Part shown: positions 1-5,213 of the stretch, piece by piece
How the letters are laid out: every line of letters starts with the position of its first letter
Position numbering within the stretch: the first letter of the stretch is position 1
Assembly (NCBI GenBank): GCA_001313065.1
Contig: BBFD01000262.1
Span: forward strand, 1 to 5,762
Origin: Silvimonas sp. JCM 19000
Lineage (GTDB): Bacteria > Pseudomonadota > Gammaproteobacteria > Burkholderiales > Chitinibacteraceae
DNA: 5,762 nucleotides
Direction of reading: 5' to 3'
Notes under the pieces: model-generated
What the model was told of the DNA's origin: nothing
The model's input: the letters and a program-made list of their open reading frames with translations, nothing else
The model's database searches: none
Program-made: the position numbers and the translations under genes

Positions 1-100
1 GCCTTTAGATGCGGAATTCCGCGATGATCTGGCGCGCGTTCACGGCCATATCGTTGACCGCAGAAGCTGGGTAGCGGCGGTGCTGGTCGACGCGCCGTTG
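1..100 (-). pseudogene. Duplicated 3'-end remnant of a chemoreceptor (MCP) gene
   Basis: This stretch aligns with 280-380 over its whole length, with four substitutions (32/311, 60/339, 65/344, 73/353) and one missing base opposite 347. The matching region is the last ~32 codons of the intact chemoreceptor gene, including its stop (TAA on the - strand at 5-7 here, 284-286 there). The missing base breaks the reading frame about 20 codons before the stop, and homology ends abruptly at 100, so this is a fragment and not a second receptor. The window begins inside the copied block. The bases 'gc' at 1-2 correspond to 280-281, the last bases of the palindromic element, so the copied unit may extend leftwards into another copy of that element. 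A local assembly artefact cannot be excluded. Confidence 0.85.
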
Positions 101-190
101 CTGCACGACGACCTGCGCAACCACCGCGCCTGCCGCGTCGTATTCGATGCCCTGGTCACTGGCCTGCGCGAATATGCCGCTTCCGCATAG
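2..190 (+). CDS. C-terminal end of a probable LysR-type regulator (partial, chimeric)
   Basis: An open + strand frame runs from the window edge to TAG at 188-190. The last ~30 codons (101-187) read LLHDDLRNHRACRVVFDAL followed by VTGLREYAASA. This resembles the usual LysR effector-domain ending, in which an H-x-DLR motif is followed by an arginine/valine stretch and a hydrophobic helix that closes the protein. Upstream of base 101 the same frame stays open, but the DNA there is the antisense of a duplicated chemoreceptor tail. The first ~33 visible codons are therefore probably not native LysR sequence. The stop codon lies inside the left arm of the 185-281 palindromic element, so element insertion may have set the C-terminus. 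The gene is either a broken remnant or a regulator whose tail has been rearranged. The family call rests on a short segment only. Confidence 0.45.
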   Translation, partial: PLDAEFRDDLARVHGHIVDRRSWVAAVLVDAPLLHDDLRNHRACRVVFDALVTGLREYAASA

Positions 191-281
191 GGTGGGTCAT
201 GACCCACCGCTCAAAGCCGATTGCCAAGTACCCATACCTTGGCATGCCACATTGAATGGTGGGTCTTGACCCACCCTATGC
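185..281. repeat. 97-bp palindromic REPIN/MITE-like element
   Basis: The outer arms 185-208 and 258-281 are inverted copies that match at 23 of 24 positions and begin and end GCATAGGG / CCCTATGC. Each arm is itself a palindrome: 191-208 reads GGTGGGTCATGACCCACC perfectly in both directions, and 258-275 has the same 8-bp stem around a TT centre. The centre holds a further stem, TGCCAAG (222-228) with CTTGGCA (238-244). Two inverted palindromic units around a short spacer is the plan of REPIN-type elements, which RAYT transposases mobilise in other bacteria. No transposase is seen here and I cannot name the family. The element lies between convergent gene ends, 2 bp past the chemoreceptor stop and overlapping the LysR-tail stop. 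As RNA it would form strong hairpins in both directions and could act as a bidirectional transcript end, although no T-tract follows. Confidence 0.85.
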
Positions 282-380
282 CTTTAGATGCGGAATTCCG
301 CGATGATCTGACGCGCGTTCACGGCCATATCGTTGACCACAGACGCCTGGGTGGCGGCGGTGCTGGTCGACGCGCCGTTG
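280..380. repeat. Parent copy of the duplicated MCP 3'-end block
   Basis: This block is the partner of bases 1-100 (96 of 101 alignment columns identical, one of them a gap). It is inside the intact chemoreceptor gene and keeps the reading frame, so it is the likely source copy. Its left edge coincides with the end of the palindromic element. Confidence 0.85.
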
Positions 381-1909
381 CGTTCGCTGGTCTCGGCCAG
401 GTGTTCGACGTTGTTGGCGATGGCATCGTTAGCGCTGCTTTGCTCGGATACCGAATTCGCCACCTCACCCATCGCGCTGACGATCTGCGCGCTGGCTTGA
501 TGCAGCTGGCGCACCAGTTCACCCGCGTCGCTGGCCTGCACGCGGCATTCATCCACGCGGCTGACCACGGTCTGCATCTGGCCTACCACCACGCCCACGC
601 TTTGCTGGATACGCTCGATGGTCTGGCGGATCTGCCCGGTGGAGCGGGTAGTGTGTTCGGCCAGTTTGCGCACTTCGTCGGCCACCACGGCAAAGCCGCG
701 GCCATGTTCCCCGGCGCGCGCGGCTTCAATCGCGGCGTTGAGCGCCAACAGATTGGTCTGCTGCGCCAGCGACTGGATGACATCTGCCACGGTCGAAATC
801 TCGCTTGAATGCTGGCCCAGCGCGTTTACGTCGCCAGAGGCGCTGCCCACCAGCCCGGCCACCCCGGTAATCGATTCGGCCGTGCGTTCAAACAATTCGC
901 TACTACGCGCCGTATGCGCGCCGGCTTCCTGGCTAAGCGCATGCGCTTGCTGCGCCTGGTCGGCGGTGTGCGCCAGGCTGACCGCAATTTCTTCTACCGC
1001 AGCGGCGATACTGCCGGTGTGCTGGTTGTGTTGCGCGGCGTTATCAGCCAACTGCCCAGCCGCACCGTCAAGCTGGCGGGCGCTGTCGGCCAGGCCGTTC
1101 GAGACCACGCTCAAACGTTGCAAAGCATGCTGGATATGCGCCAGACACTCATTCAGTGCCTTACCCAGGCGGCCGATTTCATCGCGGCCGCTGGCGTCGA
1201 CGCGCACGGTAAAGTCACTGTCGCGCGTCAACGATTCAACCTGGCGCGTCACCTGCGCCAGCGGGTTGATCACGCTGCGGGTGGTCAGCAAAAAAAAGAA
1301 ACCGATCAGCCCCACCACAATCGCGGTACACATGCCGCCAATGCCGATATACAGCTGATGCTGCGCCAGGCTATGCGCGTCGGTTTCGATGGCACTGGCA
1401 TCAGTGCCGATGCGGGCTACGGCCTTGGTCAGCAGCGTGGTGGGGGCGCGGTCGATGCCGGCTACGGCGTGGTCGCCCGCAGTGGAATCAAAGCCCGCTT
1501 GTTCAAACGCGGCGGAACCTTTGCGATAGCCTTCGCCCAGCGTTTTATGCGCGTCGGCAAACTGGCGCATCAGATCGGCGGCTTCGCCCGGTGGCAGCTC
1601 TTGCGCCAGGTGCGCGGCGGCTTGCTGCACGGCGGCTTCCTGCTTCTGGAAGGCGCCCCAATGCTTGGCGCGCAAAGCCGGATCACGACCGCGCAATAAA
1701 TAGTCTTTCCATTCCTGCACCTGAATCTTGAACTGTACCTGCATGCTCAAGACTTCGACCTGCGCCTGCTGCAACGCTTGCACATCGACGGCGTAACGCT
1801 GGATCCCGGTTTGCATGCCGGCCAGGCCTATAAAGGCAGCGGCGGTGAGCAGCGCGGCCGCAAACAGATAAGACAGCAGGATTTTGGTGCGGACGCTTTG
1901 CATACCCAT
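284..1909 (-). CDS. Methyl-accepting chemotaxis protein (transmembrane chemoreceptor)
   Basis: A 541-aa receptor that senses ligands, probably outside the inner membrane, and signals to the CheA/CheW kinase complex. Order of parts: a short cytoplasmic start; membrane helix at ~10-31; a periplasmic helical domain at ~32-186 containing EWKDYLLRG (66-74), a motif I recall from many betaproteobacterial receptors with four-helix-type sensors; second membrane helix at ~187-209; HAMP linker at ~210-262; and the long coiled-coil signalling domain to the end. The kinase-contacting hairpin tip is clear: QTNLLALNAAIEAARAG at 384-400, then GRGFAVVADEVRKLAE at 403-418. There is no C-terminal CheR-binding pentapeptide. 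The ATG at 1909 is chosen because AGGA lies 8 bases upstream; a second ATG two codons later has poorer spacing. A T8 run (+ strand A8, 1290-1297) encodes Phe-Phe-Leu at the end of the second membrane helix. The ligand cannot be read from sequence, but the neighbouring sugar-binding protein suggests a sugar. Confidence 0.97.
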   Translation of the reverse strand: MGMQSVRTKILLSYLFAAALLTAAAFIGLAGMQTGIQRYAVDVQALQQAQVEVLSMQVQFKIQVQEWKDYLLRGRDPALRAKHWGAFQKQEAAVQQAAAHLAQELPPGEAADLMRQFADAHKTLGEGYRKGSAAFEQAGFDSTAGDHAVAGIDRAPTTLLTKAVARIGTDASAIETDAHSLAQHQLYIGIGGMCTAIVVGLIGFFFLLTTRSVINPLAQVTRQVESLTRDSDFTVRVDASGRDEIGRLGKALNECLAHIQHALQRLSVVSNGLADSARQLDGAAGQLADNAAQHNQHTGSIAAAVEEIAVSLAHTADQAQQAHALSQEAGAHTARSSELFERTAESITGVAGLVGSASGDVNALGQHSSEISTVADVIQSLAQQTNLLALNAAIEAARAGEHGRGFAVVADEVRKLAEHTTRSTGQIRQTIERIQQSVGVVVGQMQTVVSRVDECRVQASDAGELVRQLHQASAQIVSAMGEVANSVSEQSSANDAIANNVEHLAETSERNGASTSTAATQASVVNDMAVNARQIIAEFRI

Positions 1910-1923
1910 GGGAATATTCCTGG
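1910..1923. promoter_or_regulatory. Operator-like site, downstream copy
   Basis: The + strand reads GGGAATATTCCTGG, with a perfect 10-bp palindrome GGAATATTCC at 1911-1920. It abuts the chemoreceptor start codon and contains its ribosome-binding site (AGGA on the - strand). A nearly identical 14-mer lies 61 bp away on the far side of the promoter. A protein bound here could block translation initiation or transcript elongation. The regulator is unknown. Confidence 0.45.
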
Positions 1924-1939
1924 TGCGAGGTTAGCCACG

Positions 1940-1968
1940 GTTATATCTCGTCAGCCGTAACCTTACAA
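1940..1968 (-). promoter_or_regulatory. Sigma-70-type promoter of the chemoreceptor gene
   Basis: On the - strand, a -35 box TTGTAA (complement of 1963-1968, 4/6 match to consensus) and a -10 box TATAAC (complement of 1940-1945, 5/6) are separated by exactly 17 bp. Transcription would start near 1933, giving a leader of about 24 nt before the ATG at 1909. No flagellar sigma-28 type promoter is apparent. The receptor therefore probably has its own promoter rather than depending on the upstream sugar-binding-protein gene. Confidence 0.6.
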
Positions 1969-1970
1969 CC

Positions 1971-1984
1971 GGGAACATTCCTGG
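1971..1984. promoter_or_regulatory. Operator-like site, upstream copy
   Basis: The + strand reads GGGAACATTCCTGG, differing from the site at 1910-1923 at one base and in the same orientation. It sits 2 bp upstream of the -35 box of the chemoreceptor promoter, where an activator or one half of a looping repressor would bind. Confidence 0.45.
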
Positions 1985-2005
1985 GTTGCGCGCAAAGGCG
2001 GTCGT

Positions 2006-2050
2006 GCATAGGGGGGAACTCGGCGTCCCCGTCCAGACCCCTCCCTATGC
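2006..2050 (-). terminator. Hairpin downstream of the sugar-binding-protein gene
   Basis: GCATAGGG (2006-2013) pairs perfectly with CCCTATGC (2043-2050). The next bases, GGG (2014-2016) and CCCC (2038-2041), extend the stem past one bulged base at 2042. The hairpin begins 13 nt after the stop of the - strand gene, a plausible transcript end or mRNA-stabilising structure. There is no T-tract on the downstream side, so it is not a classical intrinsic terminator. Its outer 8 bp are identical to the outer 8 bp of the 97-bp element at 185-281, so it may be a diverged or deleted relative. Confidence 0.5.
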
Positions 2051-2063
2051 GGCAAGGCAAGGT

Positions 2064-3321
2064 TTATTTCGCTGCGGCCACCAACTGCGCGGCAGCCTGC
2101 GCGGGCGTCATGCTGTCGGTGGTCCAGAACCGGGTCAGCACCTGCACCATCGCGTTCTTGGTGCTGGCTTTAACCGCCATATCGTGAGCAAACGAGGGCA
2201 GCAGCGTGCCTTTCTTGTCGTCGGCTTCAAAGTCACGCGCGGATTGCTTGCCGCAGGCGTCAAAGCGGCTCATGTCGGAACCCAGCTTCACCGGGATCGA
2301 GCCTTTGTCCAGATTGAACTGCTGCTGAAAGCGCGCGCTCAACAGGATTTCGGCCAGATCGGCTTGCGCTTTGGCGGCTTCGGGGTGGCTCTTGAAGAAC
2401 ACAAAGCTATCGATATTAAAGGTGTAGGCATCGGTGGTGCCCGGCGCGGGCACGCACATAAAATCTTTGCCCGGCACTTTGCCCGCCGCGAGGAATTCGC
2501 CCTTGGCCCAGTCGCCCATAAACTGCATCGCGGCTTTGCCAGTAATGACCATGCTGGTGGCGATATTCCAGTCGCGGCCGCCTGCGTTGTTGTCGGTGTA
2601 AGGCTTGATGCGCCGCCAGGTTTCCAGCGCTTTGAGCATGGTCGGGCTCTTAAGCGCCGCAGGATCACGCTCGACCAGCGCCTTGCGATAAAAATCAGCA
2701 CCGCCCACGCCCAGCACCACGGTTTCGAACACGGTGGCGTCTTGCCACGGTTGCTGACCGTAGGCCACGGCGGTGATGCCGGCTTTTTTTCAGCGCGGCG
2801 GCGGTCGCAAAGAATTCATCCCAGGTGGTGGGCGTTTTGGCGTTGACCTTGTTCAGCAAATCCTGGTTGACCCACAACCAGTTGACCCGGTGTACGTTGA
2901 CCGGCGCCGCCACATAATGGCCCTGGTATTTCATGACGGTCTGCACCACTTGCGGCAGCGTCTGGTCCCAATGATCGCGTAGCGCCACGCTGTCTACATC
3001 TGCGGTCAGGCCGCGCTGCGCCCAGTACTGGATGGCCGGGCCTTTGGATTGCGCCACATCCGGCAGCGCCCCGGCCGTGGCCATGGTGTTGAGCGTGGTA
3101 ATGGCGGCATCGGCGCCGCCTGGAATCAGAAAATCTTTCCAGTGGTCGCCTTTCTCTTGCAGCGCGGTCTTGAGCGCGGTGGCGGCTTTGGCTTCACCGC
3201 CTGAGGCCCACCAGTGCAGAACTTGCAAATCGGCCGCCATGGCCGGGCTGGCCAGCAACAGCAGCGCGGCCGGGCCGCTCCGCCGTAGCGCGCTTGAATA
3301 CACCCCTCGGAATAGCTTCAT
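2064..3321 (-). pseudogene. gtsA: GtsA-type sugar ABC transporter substrate-binding protein, frameshifted
   Basis: When rejoined, this is a 418-aa periplasmic solute-binding protein very similar in layout and wording to pseudomonad GtsA (glucose/mannose uptake). Features include a signal peptide (residues 1-~29, cleavage after AMA), VLHWWASGGEAKA near the mature N-terminus, QSKGPAIQYWAQRG (91-104), YVAAPVNVHRVNWLW (126-140), then ETVVLGVGGADFY, NAGGRDWNIATSMVITGKA, MGDWAKGEFLAAGK, FNIDSFVFF, and NLDKGSIPVK. The start at 3321 is set by GGAGG 8 bases upstream and by the signal peptide. The frame breaks at codon 179/180. The run of seven A (complement of 2784-2790) should be six, giving LKK then AGITAVAYGQ. 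As written, translation goes off-frame and stops at 2695, about 208 residues in. No permease or ATPase gene is adjacent. The downstream neighbour on the same strand is a chemoreceptor, so it may serve sugar sensing. A homopolymer sequencing error is the main alternative to real inactivation. Confidence 0.88.
2784..2790 (-). other. A7 homopolymer at the gtsA frameshift
   Basis: Seven consecutive T on the + strand (A on the coding strand). Removing one base restores a single continuous 418-aa protein with conserved residues on both sides of the junction. A -1 ribosomal slip here would not give the needed frame; loss of one base in DNA or RNA would. Confidence 0.85.
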
Positions 3322-3332
3322 AATGATTGCCT

Positions 3333-3373
3333 CCACAGATCGTACAAAAAAAGTTATCGTTTTATTTCTGTGG
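3333..3373 (-). promoter_or_regulatory. Inverted repeat over the gtsA leader and ribosome-binding site
   Basis: CCACAGA (3333-3339) and TCTGTGG (3367-3373) form a 7-bp inverted repeat in the leader. On the transcript, the second arm overlaps the first two G of the GGAGG ribosome-binding site, so pairing could partly hide it; alternatively it is a protein site. A weak promoter candidate lies over the same area: TTCAAT (complement of 3383-3388) and TAAAAC (complement of 3359-3364), spaced 18 bp, matching consensus at only 3/6 and 4/6. Confidence 0.25.
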
Positions 3374-3474
3374 GGCCACTTTATTGAAGCGCTGACCGGC
3401 ATCCCCATGAGGTATTCACCTGCTTGCCCGGATTAGCAAACACTGATCAACAGCACTGCGCTGGTGCATTTATC

Positions 3475-3480
3475 CATAAT
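3475..3480 (+). promoter_or_regulatory. Possible -10 box of the thioesterase gene
   Basis: CATAAT matches the -10 consensus at five of six positions and would give a leader of about 33 nt before the ATG at 3520. No good -35 box lies at the right distance, so support is weak. Confidence 0.25.
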
Positions 3481-3519
3481 GCGCACGCGCGCTGTGCAAT
3501 CGCTGACTGATGAGACTCG

Positions 3520-4039
3520 ATGCAAACCACGCCCCTGGCCGCACCCGGCCCCGACGCCGCTGAACTTGAACAACGCTGGCAGCAGCAAGGTTTTACGCTA
3601 TGGCCGTCCGCCGGGCAGTTTGTGCCAGCGATTGCACGGGTGTTTGCGCAACGGATTGAAGGCGGGGTTTTGTTCCGCTGGCTGGCTACGCCCGCGCACT
3701 GCAATGGTGGCGGCATTGTGCACGGTGGCATGCTCAGCACGCTGGCCGATACCTGGTTGGCCAATAACGTGCTGGCGCAATTGCCAGCAGAGCGCCGCAT
3801 GGTGACCACCAATCTGGCTGTGGATTTTTTTGCGGCCAGTCTGGCCCGGGCAGGTGCTGGAGTGCGCCATCGACCGGGTCAAGATCGGCTCGCGCTTGTG
3901 CCATATCTCTGGCGTGTTGCTGGTGGAGCAAGAAGCGGTGGTGGCCATGCGCGCCACCTTTGCGCTTATTCCGCCGACGGGGCTGGCCGCTCCGGTGGCT
4001 GAATCTGCGGCGCCAGCAGCGCGCTCACCCAATCAATAA
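3520..4039 (+). pseudogene. PaaI-like hotdog-fold thioesterase, frameshifted
   Basis: When rejoined, this is a 172-aa protein of the PaaI / 4HBT acyl-CoA thioesterase family, cytoplasmic enzymes that hydrolyse acyl-CoA thioesters. The signature is CNGGGIVHGGMLSTLADTW (61-79), with the family's conserved Asn62, His68-Gly-Gly and Asp77. Next comes VTTNLAVDF (95-103) and, once corrected, LRPVWPGQ followed by CAIDRVKIGSRLCHISGVL and a final strand ending MRATFALIPP. The T7 run at 3825-3831 should be T6, which turns VDFFAAS into the typical family string VDFLRPVWPG. Uncorrected, the frame instead runs to a stop ending at 4002 without family resemblance. The ATG at 3520 has only a weak GA-rich ribosome-binding site (TGAGA). 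The Ala/Pro-rich tail after the hotdog domain overlaps the convergent LysR gene. The substrate is unknown. Confidence 0.85.
3825..3831 (+). other. T7 homopolymer at the thioesterase frameshift
   Basis: Seven T where six restore the conserved VDFLRP motif and a continuous reading frame to the stop at 4037-4039. It is the same kind of event (one extra base in a 7-base A/T run) as in the gtsA-like gene. Confidence 0.82.
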
Positions 4040-4892
4040 ATACGCGTACGCGCGGGGCCAGATGGCGGCCGTGCGGATACAGCACCGACACCGGCAGCGC
4101 GGGCGGTGGAAAATCCGGCAGCACTTCTACCAGCTCGCCGCGCTGGATTTCTTTGAGCAGGCCGGCACGGGGCACTTGAATCATGCCCAGCCCGGCCTGA
4201 CAACAGGCCAGATAAGCCTGCGCGCTGCTGACGGCAACGCGTGTCGGCACCGCCAGCGTATGCACCTGACCGTCGCGCAGATATTCCCAGTCCGCATCGC
4301 GGCCATTGCGCGTTTGATAACCCACCGCAAAATGCGCCGGGAGTTCATCCAGCGTGCGCGGCGCGCCGTAAGTATCTATATAAGAGGGCGCGGCGTAATT
4401 GCCTTGCGGATATTCGCCCAGTCGCCGCGCCACCAACGTGGAGTCATGCAGCTGGCCGACGCGCACCACGCAATCAATGCCCGCCTCAAACAGATCGGCA
4501 AAACGATCCGAGGCGCCGACGATGACGCGCAGATCCGGATATTGCTGTAGAAAGTCGGGCAGGGCGGGGATGACGGTGAGCAAGGCCATGCGCTCGGGTA
4601 AATCAACCTTGATCGTGCCGCGCGGCCCGGTATGGGCGCTCTGGAACATGGCTTCGCTGGCATCAAATTCGCGCAGCACGGCCTGACATTGCGCCAGATA
4701 GGCCGTGCCTTCACGCGTCAGGCTCACCTTGCGCGTGGTGCGCTGAAACAAACGCACGCGCAGGCGCGTTTCGAGTTCTTGTACCGCGTTGCTGACACTG
4801 GGGCGCGGCAGTTGCAGTTGTTCGGCAGCGCGGCTAAAGCTGCCCAGTTCGGCCACTCGTGTAAAGATACGCATGGCTTGCAATCGGTCCAT
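3966..4892 (-). CDS. LysR-type transcriptional regulator
   Basis: A 308-aa cytoplasmic DNA-binding regulator of normal family length. The N-terminal winged helix-turn-helix occupies ~4-62 (GSFSRAAEQLQLPRPSVSNA at 17-36, then LETRLRVRLFQRTTRKVSLT). A linker helix follows, then a two-lobed effector-binding domain from ~91 to ~295 with EAGIDCVVRVG (137-147) and CCQAGLGMIQVPRAG (230-244). The motif style fits the large group of LysR proteins often found beside oxidoreductase or small-molecule detoxification genes, but target and effector cannot be told. The ATG at 4892 has AAGG 7 bases upstream. The last ~13 residues (QIQPPERPAPSAE) are an extra tail that lies in the overlap with the convergent thioesterase gene. 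LysR regulators usually act on a divergent neighbour; here the divergent gene is the FimV-like one 451 bp away, so a nearby target is uncertain. Confidence 0.96.
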   Translation of the reverse strand: MDRLQAMRIFTRVAELGSFSRAAEQLQLPRPSVSNAVQELETRLRVRLFQRTTRKVSLTREGTAYLAQCQAVLREFDASEAMFQSAHTGPRGTIKVDLPERMALLTVIPALPDFLQQYPDLRVIVGASDRFADLFEAGIDCVVRVGQLHDSTLVARRLGEYPQGNYAAPSYIDTYGAPRTLDELPAHFAVGYQTRNGRDADWEYLRDGQVHTLAVPTRVAVSSAQAYLACCQAGLGMIQVPRAGLLKEIQRGELVEVLPDFPPPALPVSVLYPHGRHLAPRVRVFIDWVSALLAPQIQPPERPAPSAE

Positions 4893-5176
4893 CGGCGTGC
4901 CTTATATTTAGTGCTGTGTGGTTTATGCAGGGCGGGCGCTGACTTCATCGCCCGCATTCTTGTGTGCTGGCTTACCCAGGCACGGGCAGCCGCGTTACCC
5001 ACGGCTACAATGCAACAACGTGCTGCGTGGCAAAACCGTGTCAGGATTCGCTAAACTGCACGCAGCGAGTGTCATCGGCTCAGTCTGGCCGATGGATTAC
5101 GCGAATTGCATTGTCATGATAGCGAGGACAGTGCCGCGCATGAAAGCATGCTGTCAATATATTGCTGACAAAAAAA

Positions 5177-5207
5177 ATGCCAACAACGCGGATGCTTTCC
5201 TTATAAT
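5177..5207 (+). promoter_or_regulatory. Probable promoter of the FimV-like gene
   Basis: A perfect -10 box TATAAT lies at 5202-5207. The best -35 candidate is ATGCCA (5177-5182, 4/6) with a long 19-bp spacer. The A8 run just upstream could act as an UP-like element. Transcription would begin near 5214, about 130 nt before the TTG start at 5344. Confidence 0.5.
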
Positions 5208-5213
5208 CGCAAC

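Noticed and set aside
185..281. CRISPR repeat pair
   Set aside because: There are only two units, in inverted rather than direct orientation, with one 49-nt self-complementary spacer.
221..808. Long + strand open frame opposite the chemoreceptor 3' half
   Set aside because: It is the antisense of well-conserved MCP signalling-domain codons. The His/Ala/Gly-rich translation has no family resemblance, as expected for GC-rich shadow frames.
809..1699. 296-codon + strand open frame opposite the chemoreceptor
   Set aside because: It lies fully antisense to the MCP HAMP, membrane and periplasmic coding region. No start signal or recognisable domain supports it.
2784..2790. Programmed -1 ribosomal frameshifting on the A7 run
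   Set aside because: A -1 slip leads to the third frame, not to the frame that encodes the rest of the binding protein. The needed change is loss of one base.
1986..2846. 286-codon + strand open frame opposite the sugar-binding-protein gene
   Set aside because: Shadow frame. The opposite strand carries clear GtsA-type motifs on the restored reading frame.
3598..4032. - strand open frame opposite the thioesterase gene
   Set aside because: The + strand encodes the PaaI motif with conserved Asn, His-Gly-Gly and Asp; the antisense product has no features.
4932..4955. Intrinsic terminator
   Set aside because: The GC-rich 7-bp stem has a 10-nt loop and no following T-tract, and no gene ends upstream of it on the + strand.
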